Positions 17,857 through 26,099 of a stretch of 64,000 bases of DNA are shown here, piece by piece. Both the position numbers and the translations under genes were made by a program. The stretch is from Acidisoma sp. L85. Lineage in GTDB: Bacteria > Pseudomonadota > Alphaproteobacteria > Acetobacterales > Acetobacteraceae. A model generated the notes under the pieces. It had not been told where the DNA came from, searched no databases, and saw nothing but the letters and a program-made list of their open reading frames with translations. The DNA is taken from positions 174,112 through 238,111 of the forward strand of contig NZ_LMUQ01000061.1 of assembly GCF_009765865.1 (NCBI RefSeq). The letters are read 5' to 3'. The first letter of the stretch is position 1. Every line of letters starts with the position of its first letter.

Positions 17857-18579
17857 CTAAACCCGATCCGCGTAGTCCAGACGTTCCACGCTGCCATCCG
17901 CCCTACCGACGATCGCGTCTCTGGCAATGCCGATGAACAGCCCGTTTTCCACCACCCCGGCGATCTGATTGAGAGCGATGGCGAGTGGCTCGGGATGGGT
18001 GATCGCCTGAAGATAGCAGTCAAGGATGATGTTGCCGCTATCCGTCAGGAACGGCGCGCCGTCGCCGCCGCGCAGCCGGAACTCGACGTCGCCGTAACCG
18101 CTCTCGACGAAGAGCGCGCGCAGTTGGCGTTCGGTGGAGAAACGGCCGAATCGCAGCACTTCGACGGGCAAGGGGAAGCGGCCGAGTTGGGTCACCGTCT
18201 TGCTGTCGTCGATCACGGCGGTGTAGCGCCGCGCGGCGGTTGCGACGATCTTCTCGCGCAACAGGAAGCCACCACCGCCCTTGATCATTTGCCCGGCGCC
18301 GTCGATCTCGTCCGCGCCGTCCAGCGCGAGGTCGAGCTCCCCGACGCTATCCAGATCGACGATGGGAATGCCGGCGGCAAGTGCGAGTGTCTTGGTCTCC
18401 TCGGAGGTCGGGACGCCGGTGATGCGCAGCCCCTCCTCCCTCACGCGGCGGCCGAGGCTGGTGACGAAGCGGTGCAGCGTGCTGCCGGAGCCAATGCCGA
18501 GCAACATGCCGTCCTCGACAATCCCGGCCGCGGCATCCGCCGCGACCTGCTTGGCCTGGTCCTGCTTGCTGTCGGGCAT
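17857..18579 (-). CDS. rpiA: Ribose-5-phosphate isomerase A
   Basis: 240 residues. Interconverts ribose-5-phosphate and ribulose-5-phosphate in the pentose phosphate pathway. Family signatures are clear: GIGSGSTLHRFV (phosphate loop), DGADEID with the catalytic aspartates, and KGGGGFLLREKI containing the conserved Lys and Glu. It begins five bases after the preceding MDR gene on the minus strand and closes a run lepB-rnc-era-dat-MDR-rpiA. Confidence 0.95.
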   Translation of the reverse strand: MPDSKQDQAKQVAADAAAGIVEDGMLLGIGSGSTLHRFVTSLGRRVREEGLRITGVPTSEETKTLALAAGIPIVDLDSVGELDLALDGADEIDGAGQMIKGGGGFLLREKIVATAARRYTAVIDDSKTVTQLGRFPLPVEVLRFGRFSTERQLRALFVESGYGDVEFRLRGGDGAPFLTDSGNIILDCYLQAITHPEPLAIALNQIAGVVENGLFIGIARDAIVGRADGSVERLDYADRV

Positions 18580-18584
18580 CTGGT

Positions 18585-19619
18585 TCAGCCCCCGGCGCGG
18601 GTAGGTTCGGCGACGCGCACCACGAGCTTACCGAAATTATGGCCGCGGAGGAGTTCGATGAAAGCCTCCGGCGCGTTTTCGAGGCCGTCCACGACATGCT
18701 CGCGATAGCGCAGGCTGCCCTCGGCGACCCATGGCGCCGCGAGTTCGCGCCACTCGGCGAAACGCTCCGGTTTGTCGCTGACGATGAAACCCTCGATGCG
18801 GAGACGCTTGCGAACGGCGGCCATGAGATTCGGTCCGGGACGCGGCTTGGCGTCGTTATATTCGGCGACCATCCCACAGAGGATCATGCGGCCGAAATTA
18901 TTGAGCAGCGGAAAGACGGCTTCCTGAAGATCGCCACCGACATTCTCGAAATAGACGTCGATGCCATTCGGACAGGCGTCGCGCAGGGCGGCATCCATGT
19001 CCATCACGCCGCGATGATCGACGCAATCGTCGAACTCCAGAACCTCCTGCACGAACATCGACTTATCGGAATTGCCGGCGACACCAACGACGCGCGCGCC
19101 GGCCCGTTTGGCGATCTGGCCCGCGACCGAGCCGACCGCGCCGGAGGCGGCGGAGATCAACACCGTTTCGCCGGCTTTCGGCTGGCCGATATCCTTCATT
19201 GCCGAATAGGCCGTGGTGCCGGGCATGCCGAGAATGCCGAGATAGGCGGAGAGCGGGATGTTGCCGCCATGTGCGGCCGGCAGCGGCACCAGTTGGTCGC
19301 CATGGGTCACGAGGTGGCTTGCCCAGCCCCGGGGATTCTGGACGATCTGGCCCGGCGTGAAGCGCGGATCCTGGGAGGCAACGACCTCGCCAATAGTCTC
19401 GCCGGTCATCATTCCGCCGATCTCGACCGGTGGGGCGTAGGATGGGCGGTCGCTCAGCCGGCCACGCATATAAGGATCGAGTGACAGCCAGAGCGTGCGG
19501 GTCAGCACCTCACCGGGGCCGGGGTCCGGGATGGTGCTTTCCTCCATCGAGAAGTCGTCGACATGCGGCAATCCCTTGGGCCGCTGGCGCAGGGCGATCG
19601 TGCGGCGGAGAGAACTCAT
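18585..19619 (-). CDS. NADP-dependent MDR oxidoreductase (CurA/leukotriene B4 dehydrogenase-like)
   Basis: 344 residues from ATG 19619, with AAGGA seven bases upstream. The NADP-binding motif AASGAVGSVAGQIAK and the zinc-free MDR layout match the curcumin reductase / leukotriene B4 12-hydroxydehydrogenase group, which reduces the double bond of enones. N-terminal LWLSLDPYMRGR is typical. It lies between the transaminase and rpiA in a tight minus-strand run. Confidence 0.85.
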   Translation of the reverse strand: MSSLRRTIALRQRPKGLPHVDDFSMEESTIPDPGPGEVLTRTLWLSLDPYMRGRLSDRPSYAPPVEIGGMMTGETIGEVVASQDPRFTPGQIVQNPRGWASHLVTHGDQLVPLPAAHGGNIPLSAYLGILGMPGTTAYSAMKDIGQPKAGETVLISAASGAVGSVAGQIAKRAGARVVGVAGNSDKSMFVQEVLEFDDCVDHRGVMDMDAALRDACPNGIDVYFENVGGDLQEAVFPLLNNFGRMILCGMVAEYNDAKPRPGPNLMAAVRKRLRIEGFIVSDKPERFAEWRELAAPWVAEGSLRYREHVVDGLENAPEAFIELLRGHNFGKLVVRVAEPTRAGG

Positions 19620-19643
19620 CGGCACATCCTTCTGGCGGTCATT

Positions 19644-20513
19644 TCAGACCTCGTTCGGCAGATCGCCTTTCGCGTGACGCGCGAAAGCCGAGAAGAGCTT
19701 ACGCGTGACGGGGCCGACCGCGCCATCCGCAACAGGCGCGCCGTCGATGGCAGTGATCGGCCGCACGAAGCTGGTAGCGCTGGTGATGAAGACCTCCCGC
19801 GCGCCCCGCAACTCGTCGAGGCTGAAGGCCGTCTCGGAGAGGGTGAGTTTCTCGTCGCCGAGCAGCGCCGCCAGGGCACCGCGCGTGCAGCCCGGCAGGA
19901 TCTCGTGGCCCAGGGCGCGCGTGCGAAGGTGGCCGGAGGCGTCGACGATCCAGATATTCGAGGAGGCGCATTCGGTGACCATGCCGTCGCTATCGATCAT
20001 CGCCATCTCGAAGGCACCGGCTTCGCGTGCGGCCTGTTTCGCCAGCACGTTGGGCAGCAGGTTCACCGACTTGATGTCGCAGCGGGCCCAGCGCTGGTCC
20101 GGCCCGGTGATGATGCGGGTGGCCCAGCTATCGGGATCGCGCGGATAGGGCGGCAGGGCGCGCGCAGTGACCACCAGCGTCGGGGATGTCGGCGGCGGGA
20201 AGACGTGCTCGCGCCGTGCCGCGCCGCGGGTGATCTGGATATAGGCGAGCGCGGCGCCGCGAAGCCGGTTGCGGGAAACGACCTCTCGCAGGATGCCGCC
20301 GAGCACCTCGCGCTTGACCGGCCAGTCTATGCGTAGCTCGCCAAGGGAGCGATGCAGGCGGTCGAGGTGGCGGTCCTCGTCCAGGAAGCGGCCGCGATGG
20401 ATGTAGACGACTTCGTAGACGCCATCACCGAACTGGAAGCCCCGGTCCTCTACCCGGACCTGCGCTTCGGCGAGCGGGAGGTAGCGTCCGTTGACATAGG
20501 CGATGCGGCTCAT
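19644..20513 (-). CDS. D-amino acid aminotransferase (class IV PLP)
   Basis: 289 residues. The N-terminal EDRGFQFGDGVYEVV and the lysine segment CDIKSVNLLPNVLAKQ match D-alanine transaminases closely; the lysine in DIKS binds PLP. It transfers amino groups between D-alanine or D-glutamate and 2-oxoacids, feeding cell-wall precursor supply. Branched-chain aminotransferase and aminodeoxychorismate lyase share the fold but differ in these two segments. It starts 33 bases after era on the same strand. Confidence 0.85.
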   Translation of the reverse strand: MSRIAYVNGRYLPLAEAQVRVEDRGFQFGDGVYEVVYIHRGRFLDEDRHLDRLHRSLGELRIDWPVKREVLGGILREVVSRNRLRGAALAYIQITRGAARREHVFPPPTSPTLVVTARALPPYPRDPDSWATRIITGPDQRWARCDIKSVNLLPNVLAKQAAREAGAFEMAMIDSDGMVTECASSNIWIVDASGHLRTRALGHEILPGCTRGALAALLGDEKLTLSETAFSLDELRGAREVFITSATSFVRPITAIDGAPVADGAVGPVTRKLFSAFARHAKGDLPNEV

Positions 20514-20546
20514 GACAGCGTTTCGGTCGTTTCAGGAAACACAGAA

Positions 20547-21446
20547 CTAATCGTCCAGCCCCAGCGCGCGGAGGTGCTGGGTCTTCTCGTCCCAGCCCGC
20601 GCGTTCCTTGACGTTCAGGAAAAGGTGAACCTTGCGGTCGAAAAGCTTCACCAGTTCCAGCCGCGCCTTGGCGCCGATCTCGCGAATGCGGCTGCCTCCG
20701 GCGCCTATAAGGATTCCTTTATGTCCGGCGCGGGACACGGTGATCGTCGCCTCGATCCGCACCGAGCCGTCCTTCTGCTCCTTGAAGCTCTCGGTCTCGA
20801 CGGTCGTCGCATGCGGAACCTCCTGATGCGTTTGCAGCAGGATTTGCTCGCGGACGATCTCGGCCGCCAGCAGACGGTCCGGCAGGTCGGTAAGGTCGTC
20901 GTCGGGGTAGAGATGCGGACCCTCCGGCACGGCGCCGGCCAAGGCATCGCGGAGCTGGTCTACGCCCTCGCCCGTGACCGCGCTGACCATGAAGGTCTCG
21001 ACGAAGGTCAAGCGGCTGTTGAGTTCGGCGATGAGCGGCAACAGGCGGGCGGGCTCGACGAGGTCCGTCTTGTTCAGGACTAGCCACAGCTTGCGGTCGG
21101 TTTTCGCCAGCGTCTCGATGATGCTGGCGGTCAGGCCGCTGATCCCGGCCTTGGCGTCGACCAGTAGCACGCTGATATCGGCATCCTGCATGCCGGTCCA
21201 GGCGGCGGCGACCATGGCGCGGTCGAGCCTGCGCTTTGGCTGGAAGATGCCGGGCGTATCCACCAGCAGGATCTGCGAGGCGCCGCGCATCAGCACGCCC
21301 ATGATGCGGAAGCGCGTGGTCTGCGCCTTCGGGCTCACGATGGAGAGCTTGGTGCCCGCCAGACGGTTCAGCAGGGTCGACTTGCCGGCATTGGGGGCGC
21401 CGATGATCGCAACGAAGCCGCAGCGTGGGGCGGTTGTTTCGTTCAT
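20547..21446 (-). CDS. era: GTPase Era
   Basis: 299 residues. Ribosome-assembly GTPase that binds the 3' end of 16S rRNA. G1 GAPNAGKST, G3 DTPG, G4 NKTD and a C-terminal KH domain (GAGGSRIREIG) are all in place. Its start overlaps the rnc stop by four bases, as is usual for the rnc-era pair. Confidence 0.97.
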   Translation of the reverse strand: MNETTAPRCGFVAIIGAPNAGKSTLLNRLAGTKLSIVSPKAQTTRFRIMGVLMRGASQILLVDTPGIFQPKRRLDRAMVAAAWTGMQDADISVLLVDAKAGISGLTASIIETLAKTDRKLWLVLNKTDLVEPARLLPLIAELNSRLTFVETFMVSAVTGEGVDQLRDALAGAVPEGPHLYPDDDLTDLPDRLLAAEIVREQILLQTHQEVPHATTVETESFKEQKDGSVRIEATITVSRAGHKGILIGAGGSRIREIGAKARLELVKLFDRKVHLFLNVKERAGWDEKTQHLRALGLDD

Positions 21447-22141
21447 GAGGCGGATAGCCGGTTGAGGAGGGCGCGGGCGCCGGCCTGCTCGGCCGCGCGG
21501 CGGGTGCCGGCTTCGCCCGTGGCGCTGTGCTCACCGAGCGTCACGCGGAGCACAAAGCGCGGGGAATGCGATGGTCCTTCCTGCGATTCGACCTCGTAGC
21601 CGGGCAACCCGAGGCTGCGGGCCTGGGCCCATTCCTGCAGGGCGGTCTTGGCGTCCTTCGGTGGCTCGGTGTCGGCGATCATGGTTTGCTCGAAATGCCG
21701 GCGCACAAAACGCTGCACAGGGTCGAGGCCGCCATCCATGAACATCGCGCCCAGAAGCGCTTCCACTGCGTCGGCGAGCACCGAGGCACGGAGGCGCACG
21801 CCGGCACGGGCCTCGCCGGGCGCCACGGCCAGGAGATTGGGCAGGCCGAGTTCCTCGGCGATCCGGGCGAGCACGGGCTGGGAAACGAGATGGGCGAGAC
21901 GGCGGCCGAGGGCGCCTTCCTGCTCGCGCGGATAGCGCTCGGCCAGCCAGACGGCGACGGCGAGGCCGAGAACGCGGTCACCGACGAATTCGAGACGCTC
22001 GTTGGAGTGGCGGCCGGACCCAGCGGCGGATCGATGGGTGAGCGCCTCGCGCAACAGGCGAGGCTCGGCGAAATGATAGGCGAGGATGCGCTCGACCTCG
22101 GGTGCCGGCGAAGTAGCAGCCGCGGCGGAAACGGCGGTCAA
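21443..22141 (-). CDS. rnc: Ribonuclease III
   Basis: Cleaves double-stranded RNA, including rRNA precursors. The catalytic signature NERLEFVGDRVLGL and a C-terminal double-stranded-RNA-binding domain are present. I place the start at TTG 22141, whose last two bases overlap the lepB TGA stop (22140-22138), giving 232 residues, a normal family length. A GTG at 22204 in the same frame would add 21 residues and run inside lepB; it cannot be excluded. Operon with lepB upstream and era downstream. Confidence 0.93.
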   Translation of the reverse strand: MTAVSAAAATSPAPEVERILAYHFAEPRLLREALTHRSAAGSGRHSNERLEFVGDRVLGLAVAVWLAERYPREQEGALGRRLAHLVSQPVLARIAEELGLPNLLAVAPGEARAGVRLRASVLADAVEALLGAMFMDGGLDPVQRFVRRHFEQTMIADTEPPKDAKTALQEWAQARSLGLPGYEVESQEGPSHSPRFVLRVTLGEHSATGEAGTRRAAEQAGARALLNRLSAS

Positions 22142-22875
22142 TGCACGAGCTGCAGGAGACGGCCCCACCGGATTTCGAACGGCCACTCCCAGACCTCCCA
22201 CCACGGATAGCGCGAGTCGATCGAGAAGAAGATGATTTCCGCCTTACCGACCAAGTTCGCGACCGGGATATAGCCCACCGCATCGAGCACGCGCGAGTCG
22301 AGGCTGTCGTCGCGGTTGTCGCCCATGCCGAATACATAGCCCGGCGGGACATGATAGACGTCGGTATTGTCAAGCGGGCCGTCATCCGAGGCTTTGAGGA
22401 TCGGGTGCTTCACCCCATCCGGCATCGTCTCGATATAGCGCTTGAGCACCATCGGCGGACCATCGCCCTCGGCGGTGAAGGTGCCGGACGGGTCGCGCGG
22501 CAGTTCCTTGCCGTTGATGTAGAGATGGCCGGACTTCATCTGGATCTCGTCACCGGGCAGGCCGACGATGCGCTTGATGTAATCAACGGAGGGATCACGC
22601 GGCAGGCGGAACACCGCGACATCGCCACGCTGCGGCAGGCTGCCGAAGATGCGGCCCGAGAAGAGGCTCGGGGAGAGCGGGAAAGAGTAATTCGAGTAGC
22701 CGTAACTGAATTTCGAGACGAACAGGTAATCGCCGACCAGCAGTGTCGGGATCATGCTTCCGGACGGAATATTAAACGGTTCGTAAAGAAAGGTTCTGAT
22801 GAAGACCGCGATGAGCGCGGCATAGATAACGGTCTTGAGGCTGTCCCCCCAACCGCCCGAATTACGCTGCGCCAT
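22138..22875 (-). CDS. lepB: Signal peptidase I
   Basis: Membrane serine protease of 245 residues that removes signal peptides. One N-terminal transmembrane segment (VIYAALIAVFIRTF) is followed by the catalytic serine box FNIPSGSMIPTL and the lysine region GDVAVFRLPRDPSVDYIKRIVGLPGD; GDNRDDSLDSR closes the fold. ATG 22875 has GAGGAA nine bases upstream; an upstream in-frame extension of 42 codons is Pro/Gly-rich and unlikely. It is divergent from the ABC-F gene. Confidence 0.95.
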   Translation of the reverse strand: MAQRNSGGWGDSLKTVIYAALIAVFIRTFLYEPFNIPSGSMIPTLLVGDYLFVSKFSYGYSNYSFPLSPSLFSGRIFGSLPQRGDVAVFRLPRDPSVDYIKRIVGLPGDEIQMKSGHLYINGKELPRDPSGTFTAEGDGPPMVLKRYIETMPDGVKHPILKASDDGPLDNTDVYHVPPGYVFGMGDNRDDSLDSRVLDAVGYIPVANLVGKAEIIFFSIDSRYPWWEVWEWPFEIRWGRLLQLVH

Positions 22876-23083
22876 CGTCTTGTCGTATTCCTCAGAGGGA
22901 CCGGGCCGGATGAAGCCGAAAGGTTCCGGCCTGTCAAGCAAGCGGGGCGCCGGGTCGTTGCCCTCTCCTGCGCTGGCCGGCGGTCCTCCGCAAGCTGGCA
23001 AATCGTTACCTCAGGCTTGCGAGTGGCAGCCGCGCCAAGCCGCGCCTTGCGGCGGCGGCGGCGCATCGGCGACAAGGCGCGTC

Positions 23084-24889
23084 ATGGCCCCCCCGCTCCT
23101 CACGCTTCAGACGATCCGGCTTCACCTCGGCACGACCGCTCTGCTCGACGGCGCCGAACTCAGCGTCGGCGCGGGGGACCGGATCTGCCTGGTCGGCCGC
23201 AATGGCTCCGGCAAATCGACGCTGCTCAAGCTCGCGGCCGGGCTGATCGAGCCCGATGGCGGAACGCGCTTCCTCCAGCCAGGCACGACGATCCGCTACC
23301 TTCCGCAGGAGCCCGATCTGTCGGGCTATGCCACCACGCTGGATTACGTCGAAGCCGGACTGGGGCCGAGCGACGATCCGTATCGGGCGCGCGCTTTGCT
23401 CGATGCGCTGGGGCTTTCGGGCGAGGAGCAGCCGGACCAACTGTCCGGCGGCGAGGCTCGGCGGGCGGCGCTGGCGCGGACGCTGGCGCCCGAACCTGAC
23501 CTGCTGTTGCTCGATGAGCCGACGAACCACCTGGACCTGCCGGCGATCGAGTGGCTGGAGACGGAACTGGCGCGGCTGCGGGCGGGGATCATTCTCATCA
23601 GCCATGACCGTCGGCTGCTCACCGGCCTCTCGAAGTCGATGATCTGGCTGGACCGTGGCGTGACCCGCCGGGTCGATCGCGGCTTCGGCGAATACGATCA
23701 ATGGCGCGAGGAGATCCTGGCGCAGGAGGAGGCGGAGCACCACAAGCTCGGCCGCCAGATCGCGCGTGAAGAGGATTGGATGCGCTACGGCGTGACGGCC
23801 CGGCGCAAGAGGAATGTGCGCCGTGTCGGCGAACTTCGGGCGTTGCGCCAACGGCATCGGGAACGCGAGGGTGCTGCCAAGGGCGCTCGCATGTCGGCGA
23901 GTGAGGGCGAGGTTTCCGGCAAGCTCGTCTGCGTCGCCGAGCAGGTCAGCAAGAGTTACGACCGGCCGGTGGTGCGGAACCTCGACCTGCGGGTGATCCG
24001 GGGCGACCGGCTCGGCATTGTGGGGCCGAATGGCGCGGGGAAGTCGACGCTGCTGCATCTTCTCACCGGGACGACGCAGCCGGATACCGGGACGATTCGC
24101 ATCGGCACGAACCTCTCACTGGTGACCCTCGACCAGCAGCGCGGCGCGCTCGATCCCAACCGGACCTTGGCCGAAACGCTGACGGATGGGCAGGGCGACA
24201 TGGTTCAGGTCGGCGAGGAGCGTCGGCATGTCATCGGGTATATGAAGGACTTCATGTTCAAGCCTGAACAGGCGCGCACGCCGGTCGGCACGCTGTCAGG
24301 TGGCGAGCGTGGGCGGTTGTTGCTGGCCTGCGCCCTCGCCCGGCCGAGCAATCTGCTGGTGCTCGACGAACCGACCAATGATTTGGATTTCGAGACGCTG
24401 GATTTGCTGCAGGAGATGCTGGCGGATTACGCGGGCACAGTCCTTCTGGTAAGCCATGATCGCGACTTTTTGGATCGCGTCGTGACCTCGACATTGGCAT
24501 CGGAAGGCGATGGCCGCTGGACGGAATATGCTGGTGGTTACAGTGACATGCTGTCGCAGCGCGGCGCCGACTTGCCGGACCGGCCGACGACAGCGGCGAT
24601 CGCGTCCTTGCCGCGCGCGCGTTCCGAGACTGGTCGCGTCGAGAACACGCGCGTGAAAATGAGTTTCAAGGATCGCCACGCGTTGGAGCGGCTGCCGCGC
24701 GACATCGCGAGCCTGCAAGCGGAAGCGGCGCGGCTGCGTGGCATCCTGTCGGACGCCAATCTCTATACGCGCGACAACAAGCGCTTTGCCGCAACTACGG
24801 CGGCGCTGGCGAAAGCCGAGGCGGATCTCGTGGCGCAGGAATCTCGCTGGCTGGAACTGGAGATGCTGCGGGAGACGCTCGAAGGCTGA
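23084..24889 (+). CDS. ABC-F ATPase (Uup-like)
   Basis: 601 residues with two ATP-binding cassettes and no membrane segments, the ABC-F pattern. First cassette: Walker A GRNGSGKST, signature LSGGEAR; second: GPNGAGKST, LSGGERGR, Walker B LLVLDEPTNDLD. A charged linker (EREGAAKGAR region) joins them and a C-terminal coiled stretch follows (LERLPRDIASLQAEAARL). ABC-F proteins act on the ribosome or, for Uup, on DNA-related processes. It lies on the plus strand inside an otherwise minus-strand housekeeping chain. Confidence 0.9.
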   Translation: MAPPLLTLQTIRLHLGTTALLDGAELSVGAGDRICLVGRNGSGKSTLLKLAAGLIEPDGGTRFLQPGTTIRYLPQEPDLSGYATTLDYVEAGLGPSDDPYRARALLDALGLSGEEQPDQLSGGEARRAALARTLAPEPDLLLLDEPTNHLDLPAIEWLETELARLRAGIILISHDRRLLTGLSKSMIWLDRGVTRRVDRGFGEYDQWREEILAQEEAEHHKLGRQIAREEDWMRYGVTARRKRNVRRVGELRALRQRHREREGAAKGARMSASEGEVSGKLVCVAEQVSKSYDRPVVRNLDLRVIRGDRLGIVGPNGAGKSTLLHLLTGTTQPDTGTIRIGTNLSLVTLDQQRGALDPNRTLAETLTDGQGDMVQVGEERRHVIGYMKDFMFKPEQARTPVGTLSGGERGRLLLACALARPSNLLVLDEPTNDLDFETLDLLQEMLADYAGTVLLVSHDRDFLDRVVTSTLASEGDGRWTEYAGGYSDMLSQRGADLPDRPTTAAIASLPRARSETGRVENTRVKMSFKDRHALERLPRDIASLQAEAARLRGILSDANLYTRDNKRFAATTAALAKAEADLVAQESRWLELEMLRETLEG

Positions 24890-24916
24890 GTGCGGCGCGG
24901 TCAGCGCAGCCGCCGC

Positions 24917-24946
24917 CGTCATGCTCGGCGAAGGCAGAGCATGACG
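24917..24946. repeat. Short palindromic repeat, copy 4
   Basis: A single arm of the repeat family: CGTCATGCTC and GAGCATGACG form a perfect 10-bp stem. It follows the ABC-F stop and may act as a terminator. Confidence 0.65.
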
Positions 24947-25000
24947 GCGCGCGTTATGACTCAGCGTCGCATCCTTGCCGCAATGAGTAGGGAGTTTACG

Positions 25001-25609
25001 ATGTCGTTATCTCTTGATCCCCGCACGACCGCCCTGGTGCTGATCGACCTGCAGCAGGGCGTCCTCTCGATGCCGCTCAGCCCCTATGGCGCACCGCAGA
25101 TCATCGAGCGTTCCGTGCGCCTCGGCCGGCGGATCCGGGATGCGGGCGGGATTGTGGTGCTGGTGAATGTCGCCTTCGCGAGCGGCTTCGCCGACAGGCT
25201 CAACCTGCCGGTCGATGCACCACAGCCGGCGGCGCCGGGAGGACTGCCGCCGGACTGGTCCGAATTCGCACCCGAGGTAGCGGCTTTGCCGGGCGATGTG
25301 CTGGTGACCAAGCGGCAATGGGGCGCGTTTCACGGCACGGAACTCGACCTGCAACTGAGGCGGCGCGGCATTACCACCATCGTGCTCGGCGGCATCGCGA
25401 CGAATTTCGGCGTGGAGTCGACAGCGCGCGAAGCGTGGCAGCACAATTACGCGGTGGTCATCGCCGAGGATGCCTGCACCAGCATCGGCCCCGAGATGCA
25501 TCAGTTCGCGATCGAGAAGATATTCCCGCGCTTGGCGCGCATTCGTTCCACGGAGCAGATTCTTGCGGCATTGCCAGCCGGGTCGGGTCCGGCGACGCCG
25601 CCGGTTTGA
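25001..25609 (+). CDS. Isochorismatase-like cysteine hydrolase
   Basis: 202 residues. The family's Asp is in ALVLIDLQQG, the Lys in TKRQWGAF, and the catalytic-site region in GGIATNFGVESTAREAW. In this last motif the position normally occupied by cysteine in nicotinamidase-type hydrolases reads as glycine-valine-glutamate (NFGVE), with N/F before it. That matches the subgroup YcaC/isochorismatase-like with a changed nucleophile, so I do not claim hydrolase activity. Start ATG 25001 has GGAG nearby. Confidence 0.75.
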   Translation: MSLSLDPRTTALVLIDLQQGVLSMPLSPYGAPQIIERSVRLGRRIRDAGGIVVLVNVAFASGFADRLNLPVDAPQPAAPGGLPPDWSEFAPEVAALPGDVLVTKRQWGAFHGTELDLQLRRRGITTIVLGGIATNFGVESTAREAWQHNYAVVIAEDACTSIGPEMHQFAIEKIFPRLARIRSTEQILAALPAGSGPATPPV

Positions 25610-25653
25610 GGCTGACTCGCGGCTTCACGCTGCGGCGGTCGACCCACCCCCAG

Positions 25654-25674
25654 CCCCTCGCTGCCAGGGAGGGG
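25654..25674. terminator. GC-rich hairpin between converging genes
   Basis: CCCCTC (25654-25659) pairs with GAGGGG (25669-25674) around a short imperfect centre. It lies between the hydrolase stop and the acpS stop, a natural two-way terminator site, and resembles the stronger hairpins at 50054 and 50134. No T-run is present. Confidence 0.45.
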
Positions 25675-25678
25675 AGCG

Positions 25679-26089
25679 TCACTCCGGGATAGGGAGTGCT
25701 TCGATAATGACCTGGGCAAAAGCGTAGGGGTATTCGTCCGTCATCGTCAGAGCGACGACCGCGCGCATTCCAGGCGGGGTCAGCGCCGCCAGGCGGCGGG
25801 CGGCGCCGCCGGTGAGGAGGAAACCCGGCTGGCCGGAGCGCTGGTTGACCACGCCGAGATCCGACATGAAAACCCCGTTGTTAAAACCGGTGCCGAGCGC
25901 CTTGGCGCAGGCTTCCTTGGCGGCGAAACGCTTGGCGAAGGTGCCCGCCCGCAGCTTGTCGGTGCGGCGCATCGCCTTCTCGCGCTCGGTTTCCGTGAAG
26001 ACGCGCTGGAGGAAGCGGTCGCCGTGGCGCTCCATCGCCTTCTCGATGCGGCGAATGTCGCAGAGGTCGGAGCCGATGCCGATGATCAT
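25679..26089 (-). CDS. acpS: Holo-[acyl-carrier-protein] synthase
   Basis: 136 residues. Transfers the 4'-phosphopantetheine arm from CoA to acyl carrier protein. The signature [15 protein letters not shown] at the N terminus supplies the Mg-binding aspartate and [14 protein letters not shown] carries the conserved Glu and Lys. ATG 26089 lies ten bases after the spoT stop; the longer frame upstream overlaps spoT. Confidence 0.95.
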   Translation of the reverse strand: MIIGIGSDLCDIRRIEKAMERHGDRFLQRVFTETEREKAMRRTDKLRAGTFAKRFAAKEACAKALGTGFNNGVFMSDLGVVNQRSGQPGFLLTGGAARRLAALTPPGMRAVVALTMTDEYPYAFAQVIIEALPIPE

Positions 26090-26099
26090 GGATCTGCGT

